Source: Blastomonas sp. SL216 (GTDB lineage: Bacteria; Pseudomonadota; Alphaproteobacteria; Sphingomonadales; Sphingomonadaceae). Taken from it: a DNA stretch of 64,000 bases. The stretch lies in NCBI GenBank assembly GCA_026625625.1, contig CP113055.1, positions 64,501 through 128,500 on the forward strand, read 5' to 3'. The position numbers were made by a program, and so were the translations under genes. Positions 35,464 through 44,110 of this stretch are shown in pieces. The number at the start of each line of letters is the position of its first letter. The stretch's first letter is position 1. Under the pieces are notes generated by a model that saw only the letters and a list, made by a program, of their open reading frames with translations, did no database searches and was not told the origin of the DNA.

Positions 35464-37083
35464 TCAGGCCGCCGGCTCAAGCACCGGCCTGGCCTTTTTG
35501 GGCCCGTCTCCCGGCCCGTTGCCGGTCCCATCGGCTGCATCCTGCATCTTCTGATAGGGCGATGCATAGCGCTCGTGCAGGTCCTGCCACTCCATCACCA
35601 TGCTGCCGCCGGTGGCCTTGTGCTGCTTTTCCCAGGCACCCAGCATGTCGAGACAGGCATGATCGATATGGTCGAGATGCTCGACATGAACATGCACTTC
35701 GCGGCCGGCCTTCACCGTTTCCAGCACGCTGGCCAGGCGCGGGATCGAGAAGAAGGTGGCCGATCCATGCAGGAACACATCGGTGCGGCCTGCCATCTCG
35801 TCATCTTCCAGATCCACGCGGACATGGGTGAAGGTGTAGACCACCTTTGCCGTTGCCAGCGCAAAGCCGACGATCACGCCGGTCAACAGATCGAACACCA
35901 CGATACCGCCCAGCGTGGCAAAATAGATGGCCAGCTCCACACGGCCATAAGAGGCGATCTTCCTGATCTGGGCGATGTTGACCAGCTTGTAGCCGGTATA
36001 GACCAGGATTGCGGCGAGCGCTGCGGTGGGAATGAGCGCCAGCAGCCAGGGCAGTGCGACCACGGTGGCGAGGATCCACGCGCCGTGCATGATCGCCGAC
36101 AGGCGCGATTTGGCACCCGCTTGCACATTGGCCGAAGAGCGCACGATCACGCCCGTCATCGGCAGCGCACCGACCGCACCGCACAGCATGTTGCCGATGC
36201 CCTGCGCGCGCAGTTCCTTGTCGTACTTGGTACGCGGGCCGGTGTGCATCTGGTCGACGGCGGTCGCGCACAGCAGCGTTTCGGCGCTGGCGACGAAGGC
36301 GAAGACCACGCCCAGCAGCAGGATTTCCATGGTCAGGCCGCGCTGCAGCGCTTCCATGGTGGGGATGTTGAGCGATGCGACGATGTTGTCGGGCACGGTG
36401 ACGCGCTTGATGTCGAACCCGGCAAAGGCCGCAACCATCGTGCCCACGATCACCGCGATCAGCGGCGCGGGGACCATCGCAAGCTGCTTGGGCTTGAACT
36501 GGTTCCAGATCAGGATCGCGGCAATGGTTGCCACGCCGGTGATCGCCGCGAGGTGATGGCTGTCCATCGCCATCGGGAAGATCGCCTTGTAGATCGCCTC
36601 GGGGATCGACAGCAGGTTCTCGATACCGCTGCCGCGCGGACTGTCATCGATCATCACATGGAATTGCGAGCCGAGGATCAGCACGCCGATCCCGGCCAGC
36701 ATGCCGTGGATGACCGAAGGCGAAATCGCGCGGAACCACTGGCCCAGGCGGGCAATGCCCGCCAGCAGCTGCAGCGCCCCAGCGATCAGGCCGACCACGC
36801 CCATCATGATCAGGCCGTGTTCGTCGACCAGCTGATAGCACAGCACCGCAAGCCCTGCGGCGGGGCCGCTCACCTGCAGCGGCGATCCGGCGAGCGATCC
36901 GACGACCAGACCACCGATGATCCCAGTGATCAGGCCGAGCGCGGGCGGCGCGCCCGATGCGATGGCGACGCCAAGGCAGAGCGGAAGCGCCACCAGAAAG
37001 ACGACGACCGAAGCGAGCAGGTCTTGCGGCCAGCTCCGCTTCATCGTCTCGATTTCACCCATCTGGGCGGTTGCAGCAGTCAT
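35464..37083 (-). CDS. SulP-family anion transporter with STAS domain (probable bicarbonate transporter)
   Basis: A 539-residue membrane protein with the SulP fold (about 14 helices). It begins RSWPQDLLASVVVFLVALPLCLGVAIASGAPPALGLITGI, and the signature GPAAGLAVLCYQLVDEHG is present. A C-terminal STAS domain of about 110 residues follows (VFLHGSATFFSIPRLASVLETV, VHVEHLDHIDHACLDMLGAWE). SulP proteins carry sulfate, bicarbonate or dicarboxylates. Cotranscription with a carbonic anhydrase favours bicarbonate by inference. The ATG at 37083 was chosen at MTAATAQMGEIETMKRSW. Confidence 0.92.
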   Translation of the reverse strand: MTAATAQMGEIETMKRSWPQDLLASVVVFLVALPLCLGVAIASGAPPALGLITGIIGGLVVGSLAGSPLQVSGPAAGLAVLCYQLVDEHGLIMMGVVGLIAGALQLLAGIARLGQWFRAISPSVIHGMLAGIGVLILGSQFHVMIDDSPRGSGIENLLSIPEAIYKAIFPMAMDSHHLAAITGVATIAAILIWNQFKPKQLAMVPAPLIAVIVGTMVAAFAGFDIKRVTVPDNIVASLNIPTMEALQRGLTMEILLLGVVFAFVASAETLLCATAVDQMHTGPRTKYDKELRAQGIGNMLCGAVGALPMTGVIVRSSANVQAGAKSRLSAIMHGAWILATVVALPWLLALIPTAALAAILVYTGYKLVNIAQIRKIASYGRVELAIYFATLGGIVVFDLLTGVIVGFALATAKVVYTFTHVRVDLEDDEMAGRTDVFLHGSATFFSIPRLASVLETVKAGREVHVHVEHLDHIDHACLDMLGAWEKQHKATGGSMVMEWQDLHERYASPYQKMQDAADGTGNGPGDGPKKARPVLEPAA

Positions 37084-37120
37084 GATCGGATTCCTTGGGA
37101 CAGACGTGACAGGCGATCGA

Positions 37121-37792
37121 TCAGGCGGCGCACTGGTGCTTTTCAAGCGCCAGCGCGGCCATTTCACTGGCATAATGTTCGTGCACCGGATTGAACTTGC
37201 CGGTGGCGTCGTCATAGGCGGTCACATCGCCGGTGCGGATGTCATAGACCCAGCCGTGCAGCTGCAGATCGCCCGCCGCCAGGCGCGCAGCGACCGACGG
37301 GTGCGTCTTCAGATGGTTGAGCTGCAGAATCACATTCTGCTCGAGCAGCATCTGCATCCTGGCGGTTTCGTCCAGATTGCCGCCGAGATGCTTGACCACC
37401 TCGACTGCCGCGCGCGAATAGCCCAGCCACTCGCGGACATGCGGCAGGCTGTCGAGTCCTTCGGGGTTCATCGCGCCCTTCATCGCGCCGCATTCGGTGT
37501 GGCCGCAGATCACGATATGCGGAACCTTCAGCGCGGCGACGGCGAATTCGATCGACGCGGTCATGCCGCCGGTATGGTTGGTGTGCGGGGGCACGATATT
37601 GCCTGCATTGCGGCAGATGAACAGCTCACCCGGATCGGTCTGGGTGATCATCGCGGTTTCGATGCGCGAATCCGAGCAGGTGATGAACAGCGCTTCGGGC
37701 GATTGGCCCTTGGCCAGGCTTTCGAACAGTTCCTGCTTCTCGGGGAAGACTTCGGTCTGGAAGCGGACAACGCCGGCGGCGAAATGGGGCAT
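37121..37792 (-). CDS. can: Beta-class carbonic anhydrase
   Basis: A 223-residue zinc enzyme that interconverts CO2 and bicarbonate. The zinc ligands are visible as Cys in FITCSDSRIE (with the CSDSR Asp-Arg dyad), and His and Cys in VICGHTECGAMKG. RNAGNIVPP follows the first motif as expected. It sits between an ArsR-like regulator and a SulP transporter, 38 bases from each, suggesting a CO2/bicarbonate supply operon. Symbol by family similarity. Confidence 0.95.
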   Translation of the reverse strand: MPHFAAGVVRFQTEVFPEKQELFESLAKGQSPEALFITCSDSRIETAMITQTDPGELFICRNAGNIVPPHTNHTGGMTASIEFAVAALKVPHIVICGHTECGAMKGAMNPEGLDSLPHVREWLGYSRAAVEVVKHLGGNLDETARMQMLLEQNVILQLNHLKTHPSVAARLAAGDLQLHGWVYDIRTGDVTAYDDATGKFNPVHEHYASEMAALALEKHQCAA

Positions 37793-37829
37793 GGGGATAC
37801 TCCTTATTGAGGCTTAAGGTTTTGGTTGA

Positions 37830-38171
37830 TCAGGACCAGAGTTCACGCACCTCGCGCAAATCTCCGGCCAAGGCCGCAGGGGCACGGGCCTCGACAAAGG
37901 CGAGCCCGTCGGTGATCCAGCCGGCAATGTGCGGCTGGGCCAGGCGATAGAGATGCTGGCGGCCGTTGCGCCGCTCTTCCACCATTCGCGCGGTGCGCAG
38001 CAGGCTGAGATGCTGCGAAAGGCGGGTTGGCGGCAGGTTCAGCTTTTCCGCGAGTGTCGTGACGTCGCACTCGCCCGTGCGCAGCTCTTCGATCAGGCGA
38101 ATCCGGTCCGGATGCGCGATCAGCTTGAAGACTTCGGCCAGTTCACGGGCGACAGAGACACGGTGCGGCAT
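37830..38171 (-). CDS. ArsR/SmtB-type winged-helix regulator
   Basis: A 113-residue HTH protein: VFKLIAHPDRIRLIEELRTGECDVTTLAEKLNLPPTRLSQHLSLLRTARMVEERRNGRQ. The HTH (LNLPPTRLSQHLSLL) and the wing are typical of ArsR proteins. The metal-binding ELCVCDL of ArsR/SmtB is replaced by ECDVTTL, leaving a single Cys, so metal sensing is doubtful. It leads the carbonic anhydrase-SulP operon. The palindromic site upstream (38208-38233) is a candidate operator. Confidence 0.88.
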   Translation of the reverse strand: MPHRVSVARELAEVFKLIAHPDRIRLIEELRTGECDVTTLAEKLNLPPTRLSQHLSLLRTARMVEERRNGRQHLYRLAQPHIAGWITDGLAFVEARAPAALAGDLREVRELWS

Positions 38172-38207
38172 GCCATGGATTATGGCTATCCGCTAAACTA
38201 GGTCAAT

Positions 38208-38233
38208 ACATACCTGCAAATATATGCAGATGT
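38208..38233 (-). promoter_or_regulatory. Dyad upstream of the ArsR-like gene, candidate operator
   Basis: ACAT-AC-CTGCA, six bases AATATA, then TGCAG-ATGT forms a dyad centred near 38222. CTGCA/TGCAG is perfect; the outer ACAT/ATGT match is offset by two bases. ArsR proteins bind such AT-cored dyads near their own promoter. The region is also AT-rich, as expected of a promoter. Confidence 0.45.
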
Positions 38234-38243
38234 TACGGTAATA

Positions 38244-38897
38244 TCAGTCCGAGCCCTGTGGGCCGTTTCCTAGGTAGAATCGAACTGGTTCAAAGACATA
38301 AGAGTCGATGGGCGCACCGTTGAGCGTTGCAGGCTGGTAGCGTGCCTTTCTGGAAAAGGTCCGGCACGCGGTCTCGTCCAACTCGCTCGATCCGCTGGAT
38401 ATCATGATAGTGCATCCAGTTACCTTGCCCGCCGTGTTGACGAGAAGCCGCATGGTGACAGTGCCTTGCTCTCCACGCCTGAGGCTTGAAGCCGGATAAT
38501 CGTCGGGACCAACCGGTGCTGTCTTGTTCGTTTTCCGAGGACGCATATAAGTGCCTTCGATCGGTAAGCGTGACCACACCTTGGTCGCAGCTGTTCCGAC
38601 TTTGCCCTTTGGCGTCTTGTAGAACTGGACGGTCGAACAGGCCTGCTCGTCTGCCTCGGGATCGCCGCTCGATTCGACCAACTGGCAATGCTCGGTTTCG
38701 AGCCAATAGCCGTTGCTGATGAAACGGACACTGGCTGTCCGCTCGATGGGCTCTGGTGAACCTGCAGGGTAAGCGGGAAGGCTGCCGCTTTCGGCTTCCT
38801 TGTCGGTCCCAGAATGCTGTTGCGCATGAGCCATCGGCACGAAGGAGGACAGCGCTAGAGTCGTTCCGATCAATCGGAGAATGCCAGATTTCATCAA
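38244..38897 (-). CDS. Exported TonB C-terminal-domain protein
   Basis: A 217-residue protein with a signal peptide (MMKSGILRLIGTTLALSSFVPMAHAQ). The C-terminal 80 residues have the TonB fold: YPASSLRRGEQGTVTMRLLVNTAGKVTGCTIMISSGSSELDETACRTFSRKARYQPA. The family usually has a Pro-rich periplasmic span and a membrane anchor; here there is only a cleavable signal and a 100-residue unknown N-domain with Cys, so a classical energy-transducing role is doubtful. It lies immediately after amn (15-base gap) on the same strand. Confidence 0.82.
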   Translation of the reverse strand: MMKSGILRLIGTTLALSSFVPMAHAQQHSGTDKEAESGSLPAYPAGSPEPIERTASVRFISNGYWLETEHCQLVESSGDPEADEQACSTVQFYKTPKGKVGTAATKVWSRLPIEGTYMRPRKTNKTAPVGPDDYPASSLRRGEQGTVTMRLLVNTAGKVTGCTIMISSGSSELDETACRTFSRKARYQPATLNGAPIDSYVFEPVRFYLGNGPQGSD

Positions 38898-38912
38898 GGC
38901 CTTGTCCTTGTA

Positions 38913-40352
38913 TTACCGGAACGGCGGCTCATTGAACGCGCGCAGCTTGCGGCTGTGCAGGCTGTTGCTCTCCCCGCGCAGCATTTCGCAGGTGCGGATG
39001 CCGATCTGCATGTGCGCGGCAATCGCCTCCTCGTAGAAGCGGTTGGCCTGGCCGGGCAGCTTGAGTTCGCCATGCAGGGGCTTGTCCGACACGCACAGCA
39101 GCGTTCCGTACGGCACGCGGAAGCGATAGCCCTGAGCGGCGATCGTGGCGCTCTCCATGTCGATCGCGACCGCGCGCGATTGCGAGAAGCGCAGTGCGCT
39201 GGTCGAATAACGCAGTTCCCAGTTGCGGTCGTCGGTGGTGACGACGGTCCCGGTGCGCATCCGCCGCTTGAGGTCAGCGCCGCTGGTGCCCGAGATTTCC
39301 TCCGCTGCACCTGCCAGTGCCTGCTGGATCTCGGCGATCGGCGGGATCGGGATTTCCGGCGGCAGCACCTCGTCCATGATATGGTCGTCGCGCAGATAGG
39401 CGTGCGCGAGCACATAGTCGCCGATCCGCTGGGTCGGGCGAAGGCCGCCGCAATGGCCGATCATCAGCCACACTTCGGGGCGCAGCACCGCGAGATGATC
39501 GGTGATCGTCTTGGCGTTCGACGGGCCGACCCCGATATTGACCAGGGTGATGCCGCCAAAGTCGGGCGCGATCAGGTGATAGGCGGGCATCTGGTGCCTG
39601 CGCCAGGCGCTGTCGGCGACCAGCTGGCTGGGGTCTGCCCCGGGCTGATCGGTATAGAGCCCGCCTGCGCCCGAAAGCGCGGTATAATGGCCCTTGCCGA
39701 TCTGGCTGCAGGCCCAGCCCACGAATTCATCGACATAGCGGTGATAGTTGGTGAACAGGATGAAGCGCTGGACATGCTCGGGCGGGGTACCGGTATAATG
39801 CCGCAACCGCGCCAGCGAGAAATCGGTGCGCAGCCCGTCGAACAGCGACAGCGGCCGCTCCGATCCATTTCCGAAGGAGAGGAAGCCGTCGGCAATCTCG
39901 TCGCCGATATCGGCCAGCTCGGTGGTCGGGAAATAGCGTGCCAGCTCGAGCGGAGTGATGCCGCCCAGTTCGGGCCCTGAAATGCCGTCGAGCACATAGG
40001 GGAAGGGGATTTCCTGCGCGCTCGGCTCGACCGACATTTCGACATCGTAATTGTCGCGCAGCAAGGTGAGCTGCTCGGTCAGATAGTCGGCAAACATGCG
40101 CGGGCGGGTGACGGTGGTGGTGTAGACGCCCTGCGCGTTCAACCGCCCGAACGACAGGCCCGGCATCGCGCCATGTTCCTGGCCGTCATATTCGATGCGC
40201 AGGCAGGGATAGCTGAACGCGCCGTTCTGGCGCAGCGCCGGGTCGGGGGGCGTGCCATTCTCGACAAAGGCGCGGATTGCGGTCTGGAGATTGTGGACCG
40301 ACCGTTCGTAATGGTCGGCAAGCTCGGTGATGATGGTCTCGATAGTGCTCAT
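38913..40352 (-). CDS. amn: AMP nucleosidase
   Basis: A 479-residue enzyme that hydrolyses AMP to adenine and ribose-5-phosphate. The N-terminal regulatory domain of about 170 residues contains NGAFSYPCLRIEYDGQ and FGRLNAQGVYTTTVTRPRMFADYL. The C-terminal phosphorylase-like domain has FGGITLVNIGVGPSNAKTITDHLAVLRPEVWLMIGHCGGLR and the nucleoside-binding VAIDMESATIAAQGYRFRVPYGTLLCVSDKP. The start at 40352 reads MSTIETIITELADHYERSV, the normal N-terminus. It controls purine balance in the cytoplasm. Confidence 0.96.
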   Translation of the reverse strand: MSTIETIITELADHYERSVHNLQTAIRAFVENGTPPDPALRQNGAFSYPCLRIEYDGQEHGAMPGLSFGRLNAQGVYTTTVTRPRMFADYLTEQLTLLRDNYDVEMSVEPSAQEIPFPYVLDGISGPELGGITPLELARYFPTTELADIGDEIADGFLSFGNGSERPLSLFDGLRTDFSLARLRHYTGTPPEHVQRFILFTNYHRYVDEFVGWACSQIGKGHYTALSGAGGLYTDQPGADPSQLVADSAWRRHQMPAYHLIAPDFGGITLVNIGVGPSNAKTITDHLAVLRPEVWLMIGHCGGLRPTQRIGDYVLAHAYLRDDHIMDEVLPPEIPIPPIAEIQQALAGAAEEISGTSGADLKRRMRTGTVVTTDDRNWELRYSTSALRFSQSRAVAIDMESATIAAQGYRFRVPYGTLLCVSDKPLHGELKLPGQANRFYEEAIAAHMQIGIRTCEMLRGESNSLHSRKLRAFNEPPFR

Positions 40353-40493
40353 GTTAAGCTCTTAACGACTCCGGATGTCACTGTCATTACTGTTGTCAGC
40401 CTGCTCGCCGCACCGGATTTCAAGCGGTTGCAAGCCAAGCAGCAGACCGCTTATGATGCCATCGGGTCCGATGGAGCGGGATGGAGCAAAGAC

Positions 40494-41045
40494 ATGGCGG
40501 TTAAGGGCAGGGGATTTCGCGCTGGAAGGGCCATTGCGGTTGCCGCGCTGGCGCTGGTGCTGGCGGTACCGGCCACGGCGCAGCAGCAGAGCAATGCCGA
40601 TGACAAGGTGGAGGTCAATGCCTTCACCCCCGCCACGGTGCGCGACATCCTGGCCCCCTTCGGCACCGCGGTGACGATCGCCGACCGCCAGACGCCCGAA
40701 GGCCGCCCCTTTGTCGAGGCGAGCTTCGGCCAGCTTCGGGTCAACATGTTCTTCACCGCGTGCCCGCCGAACCAGCCCAGCCAGTGCCAGGGGCTGTACA
40801 TGCTCGCCTTCTGGCCCAAGCCCGCCGAGCGCAATCCGCAGAACCTTGCCCAGGCGGCGAGCGACTTCAACCGGTTGTACGAGTTCAGCAAGGCGGGTGT
40901 TTCGGTGGCGGGCGAGCCGTTTGTCGCACGCTATCTGATCAGCGATTTCGGCGTGAAGCGGGGCACCTTGCGCCGCGAAGTGACAAATTTCGTCGTGCTG
41001 GCGCAGCGCTTCAACCAGGAAGTGGTGAACCCGCAGGCGCAGTGA
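40494..41045 (+). CDS. Exported YbjN-domain protein
   Basis: A 183-residue protein with a signal peptide (GRAIAVAALALVLAVPATAQ). It contains a YbjN-like (type III chaperone fold) domain: YMLAFWPKPAERNPQNLAQAASDFNRLYEFSKAGV and GVKRGTLRREVTNFVVLAQRFNQEV. Such proteins are common in sphingomonads; the role is unclear. The start at 40494 gives the signal peptide directly, and upstream sequence overlaps amn. It is divergent from amn. Confidence 0.8.
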   Translation: MAVKGRGFRAGRAIAVAALALVLAVPATAQQQSNADDKVEVNAFTPATVRDILAPFGTAVTIADRQTPEGRPFVEASFGQLRVNMFFTACPPNQPSQCQGLYMLAFWPKPAERNPQNLAQAASDFNRLYEFSKAGVSVAGEPFVARYLISDFGVKRGTLRREVTNFVVLAQRFNQEVVNPQAQ

Positions 41046-41128
41046 CACGCTGTCTGGCGGTGGGCTGGGTAGCGCACGTTTTTTCTGATACCATGCCTGC
41101 TGACCGGAAGAACGGAAGGGGGCAGGCG

Positions 41129-41209
41129 ATGAAAATCAAGCCGAGTGCTGTGGTAGCAGCTCTGATCGCGGTAATATTAGGCTGCGTGGTGGTCTTTGGC
41201 GTGCTTTGA
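41129..41209 (+). CDS. Putative 26-residue single-pass membrane peptide
   Basis: A 26-codon reading frame, MKIKPSAVVAALIAVILG followed by CVVVFGVL, with a positively charged N-terminus and a single strongly hydrophobic stretch. It is preceded by an AGGGGGCAGGCG ribosome-binding site, sits in an otherwise empty 250-base gap, and ends just before a strong terminator. This is the structure of a typical small membrane protein, but expression is not shown by the sequence. Confidence 0.4.
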   Translation: MKIKPSAVVAALIAVILGCVVVFGVL

Positions 41210-41241
41210 CCGGACCATGACGAGACATTGACGACACATGG

Positions 41242-41279
41242 AAAAAGGCCGGGCTCCATCGCTGGAACCCGGCCTTTTT
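41242..41279. terminator. Bidirectional terminator between the YbjN gene region and rplI
   Basis: AAAAAGGCCGGG pairs with CCCGGCCTTTTT (41242-41253 with 41268-41279), extended by TCCA/TGGA after one mismatch. A run of A on one side and T on the other allows it to serve both the plus-strand genes and the ribosomal operon ending at 41301. Confidence 0.9.
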
Positions 41280-41300
41280 GTCAAACCGTGTCCGGTCCGA

Positions 41301-41909
41301 TCAGGCGGCGGCGTCTTCGCCTTCGTCTGCTTCGGGCTCGTCAACCGGGATGGTGCCCGGCTCGGCATTGGGGTCGAATGCTTCGACGAAGCCGGCCGGA
41401 GCCTGATCTTCCTCGAACATCTGCTGCATCACGTCGACGCCGGCCTTCTGCAGCTCGGCTTCGTCGTCGCTGCGCGCAACGTTGACGGTGACGCTGACCG
41501 CGACTTCCGGGTGCAGCGCGATCTTGACCGGGAACACGCCCAGCGTCTTGATCGGGCGTTCCAGGATGATCATCGCCTTGGTGACATTGGCACCGGCGGT
41601 GTTCAGCGCGTCGGCGATGTCGCGGACCGACACCGAACCGTACAGCTGGCCGCTGTTCGACGAGGCGCGGATCAGCACGACCTGCATGCCGTCCACCGAC
41701 TCGGCGCGCTTGGCCGCTTCGTCGCGCTTGGCGACGTTATCCGCCTCGATGCGCTCACGATTGGCTTCAAACACCTTGCGGTTGGCTTCGTTGGCGCGCA
41801 GCGCCTTCTTGTTGGGCAACAGGAAGTTGCGGGCATAGCCGTCCTTCACGGTGACGACGTCACCGATCGAACCCAGCTTCTCGATCCGTTCGAGCAAAAT
41901 GATCTGCAT
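41301..41909 (-). CDS. rplI: 50S ribosomal protein L9
   Basis: A 202-residue L9. MQIILLERIEKLGSIGDVVTVKDGYARNFLLPNKKALRA is the conserved N-domain; a long linker helix and the C-domain (GVFPVKIALHPEVAVSVTVNVAR) follow. The last 40 residues form an acidic tail common in sphingomonads. It is last in the rpsF-rpsR-rplI operon. Confidence 0.97.
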   Translation of the reverse strand: MQIILLERIEKLGSIGDVVTVKDGYARNFLLPNKKALRANEANRKVFEANRERIEADNVAKRDEAAKRAESVDGMQVVLIRASSNSGQLYGSVSVRDIADALNTAGANVTKAMIILERPIKTLGVFPVKIALHPEVAVSVTVNVARSDDEAELQKAGVDVMQQMFEEDQAPAGFVEAFDPNAEPGTIPVDEPEADEGEDAAA

Positions 41910-41921
41910 GTCCCTTGCTCC

Positions 41922-42146
41922 TTACTTCACGATGTACGGCAGCAGGCCGATGTGGCGAGCGCGCTTGATGGCCTTGGACAGCTCGCGCTGCTTCTTGCCG
42001 GAAACCGCGGTGATGCGGCTGGGGACGATCTTGCCACGTTCGGACATGAAGCCCTGAAGCAGGCGCACATCTTTATAATCGATGGCGGGAGCGTTCTTGC
42101 CCGAAAACGGGCAGGACTTGCGGCGGCGGAAAAATGGGCGTGCCAT
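41922..42146 (-). CDS. rpsR: 30S ribosomal protein S18
   Basis: A 74-residue S18: [67 protein letters not shown]18 binds S6 in the 30S platform. The single Cys in KSCPFSG is kept. It is second of the S6-S18-L9 operon, 21 bases after rpsF. Confidence 0.98.
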   Translation of the reverse strand: MARPFFRRRKSCPFSGKNAPAIDYKDVRLLQGFMSERGKIVPSRITAVSGKKQRELSKAIKRARHIGLLPYIVK

Positions 42147-42167
42147 GTGTCGTTATCCCTTTCTGTC

Positions 42168-42527
42168 TCAGGCTTCGCGGTCGCGGCGCGGGCGCCGTTC
42201 GCGGTCCTGCTTGCGCATCATTACCGACGGGCCGGTTTCCAGCTCGTCGACGCGCACGGTGAGATAACGGATGACGTCTTCGTTGATCGAAGTCTGACGC
42301 TCCAGCTCGGCGACAACGCCGGCAGGGGCTTCGATGTTCAGCAGAACGAAATGCGCCTTGCGGTTCTTCTGGATCTTGTAGGCGAGGTTGCGCAGGCCCC
42401 AGGTCTCGGTCTTGGTGACCTTGCCTTCGTTCTGTTCGACAATCTCGGTTGCGGTCTGGGCCAGCGCGTCCACCTGGGCCTGTGACAGGTCCTGGCGCGC
42501 CAGAAACACATGCTCGTACATCGGCAT
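42168..42527 (-). CDS. rpsF: 30S ribosomal protein S6
   Basis: A 119-residue S6: [22 protein letters not shown] with the central [23 protein letters not shown]. It binds S18 and 16S rRNA. The C-terminal Arg-rich tail ([16 protein letters not shown]) is typical of alphaproteobacteria. First gene of the operon; a promoter candidate lies about 110-140 bases upstream. Confidence 0.98.
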   Translation of the reverse strand: MPMYEHVFLARQDLSQAQVDALAQTATEIVEQNEGKVTKTETWGLRNLAYKIQKNRKAHFVLLNIEAPAGVVAELERQTSINEDVIRYLTVRVDELETGPSVMMRKQDRERRPRRDREA

Positions 42528-42638
42528 GTTGGCTTCCTTTACTCATCTGCCGATCGCTGATGTGCGCACCATGCAACACACCCCTCCGGCCTTCTTCATG
42601 CCCTGGGCGACGGTCAGTCGTCCGAGGGCAAGCGCGGG

Positions 42639-42666
42639 CTAATACCCAAAAGCCTGAAGAAAGCAA
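42639..42666 (-). promoter_or_regulatory. Candidate promoter of the rpsF operon
   Basis: Reading the minus strand, TTGCTT and TATTAG are separated by 16 bases, roughly matching -35 and -10 boxes. The site is about 110 bases upstream of rpsF, leaving a leader of moderate length. This is a weak visual match only. Confidence 0.3.
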
Positions 42667-42788
42667 GCGTGGAGACGAGAAAAAGCGGCATGTTTGCGGG
42701 AACTCCAGGCCGTGACGACAGCCCATCATCGTCACCCCCGCGACGGCAAGGGGGCGGCTTCCGAACGGCGGTCACGAAAGGTAGCGGG

Positions 42789-42808
42789 ATTCCCGCGTTC
42801 GCGGGAAT
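42789..42808. repeat. Perfect 20-base palindromic repeat ATTCCCGCG-TT-CGCGGGAAT
   Basis: A 9-bp arm pair around a two-base centre, embedded in GTAGCGGGATTCCCG and GAATGACGAAGG context. This matches the short intergenic palindromes (REP-like, consensus CGGGAATGAC) widely scattered in proteobacterial genomes. It lies between rpsF and the GGDEF gene in a gene-free stretch of about 330 bases that otherwise holds only the promoter candidate. Confidence 0.7.
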
Positions 42809-42855
42809 GACGAAGGTGGGTTACGGAGAAGCCAGTCGTCGTCCAGGGTTCAGGG

Positions 42856-43995
42856 TCAGTTGCCTTGGTAGATCAGCACCTGGTTGCGGCCGGTGTTCTT
42901 CGCTTCATACAGCGCAGCATCGGCATTGCGCAGCACCTGGCGGTTGGCCTCGCCCGGAATGAACGGCGCGACACCGGCAGAGAATGTGACGCGGCCGATC
43001 GGCTGGCCGCTTTCCTTGTTGACCAGCGACCGTTCGGCCAGATCCTCGCGAACGGCATCGATCTGCTGCTTGGCTTCGGCGGTGGTGGTATTTTCCAGCA
43101 CGATCACGAATTCCTCGCCGCCATGCCGCGCCAGATGGCAATTTCCGCGCGCGAACCGGTCCAGCGTCTTGGCGACGAGCTGCAGCACGCGGTCGCCTGC
43201 CTCATGCCCGTGCGTGTCGTTGACCTGCTTGAAATGGTCGATGTCGATGAACGCGACCGACAGCGGCTCGAAGCGTTCCTTGGCGCGGATCGTCGCGGCA
43301 GAGAATTGCTGCTCGAACGCCCAGCGGTTGGGCAGGCCGGTCAGCTGGTCGCGCTGCGCCTTGTCGTTCGCTTCATCCAGACGACTGCGCATCTGGCTGA
43401 GCTTCTTGGTGCTCTCGTCCAGGCTTTCGCTCGCCTTCTTGGTCGACTGCATCATCTGCGTGGTGATCTTGAGCAGCGCCTTGAACTGGGCCTCGATCGG
43501 CATGTCGGCCTGTTCGGCGGGGTCAAGGTCGCGCATCCAGTCGAGCCGCGTCTGCAGCGCCTCGGCATAGGCCATGCTTTCCTTGCCGCTCTTGCTCAGC
43601 GTCTTGAATCCGCCGGCGAGCAGCGACTCGCTCTCGGCCACCAGCGAGTTCAGGTCCTGCACCTTCATCTGGCCTTCGCACTCGTCGAGAATCTCTGCGA
43701 CCGTTTCGGACGACAGCCGGCCATTGGTATCGAGCTTGCGGTTCACCGCGGCGCGCAGGGTGTTGTTGCCACCGTTCAGATATTCCCAGGCCAGCTTGTA
43801 ATTGTCGGGCAGCGGGTCGAGCTGCACCTGCTCCAGGAACGAGAAGATCTTGAGATAATGCTGCTTCTTGATGTTCTCGAACACCGTTTCCTGCTTGGGG
43901 GCGTCCTCTTCCGCCTTGCCCTGGCCTGCCAGGATGGACGCGGCGAGCTTCATCCGGTCCCTGAGATTGCCGCGTTGTGCCTGGAGTTCTGCCAT
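42856..43995 (-). CDS. Soluble diguanylate cyclase (GGDEF), long helical N-domain
   Basis: A 379-residue cytoplasmic protein. Residues 1 to about 215 are helical and contain coiled-coil (SLDESTKKLSQMRSRLDEAND) and an NDNYKLAWEYLNG-type segment (DNYKLAWEYLNGGN). The GGDEF domain follows: DQLTGLPNRWAFEQQF, FIDIDHFKQVNDTHGHEAGD and the active-site HGGEEF. The I-site RxxD is absent (RGNC). No transmembrane or sensor domain is recognised. The ATG at 43995 was chosen over a TTG at 44007. It should make c-di-GMP. Confidence 0.92.
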   Translation of the reverse strand: MAELQAQRGNLRDRMKLAASILAGQGKAEEDAPKQETVFENIKKQHYLKIFSFLEQVQLDPLPDNYKLAWEYLNGGNNTLRAAVNRKLDTNGRLSSETVAEILDECEGQMKVQDLNSLVAESESLLAGGFKTLSKSGKESMAYAEALQTRLDWMRDLDPAEQADMPIEAQFKALLKITTQMMQSTKKASESLDESTKKLSQMRSRLDEANDKAQRDQLTGLPNRWAFEQQFSAATIRAKERFEPLSVAFIDIDHFKQVNDTHGHEAGDRVLQLVAKTLDRFARGNCHLARHGGEEFVIVLENTTTAEAKQQIDAVREDLAERSLVNKESGQPIGRVTFSAGVAPFIPGEANRQVLRNADAALYEAKNTGRNQVLIYQGN

Positions 43996-44110
43996 CGTTG
44001 GACCCAATCGTGCTTAATTGATCGTTCACCTGACTTAACGACCGGGAACGCTGCCGATTAAGACCCAAAATGGCGTGAGATTATAAATTCTTGGGTGATC
44101 TCTGCGGCTT

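Noticed and set aside
35575-37194. Long plus-strand frame opposite the SulP transporter
   Set aside because: Antisense shadow with Gln/His/Arg-rich composition; the minus-strand gene has SulP and STAS domains.
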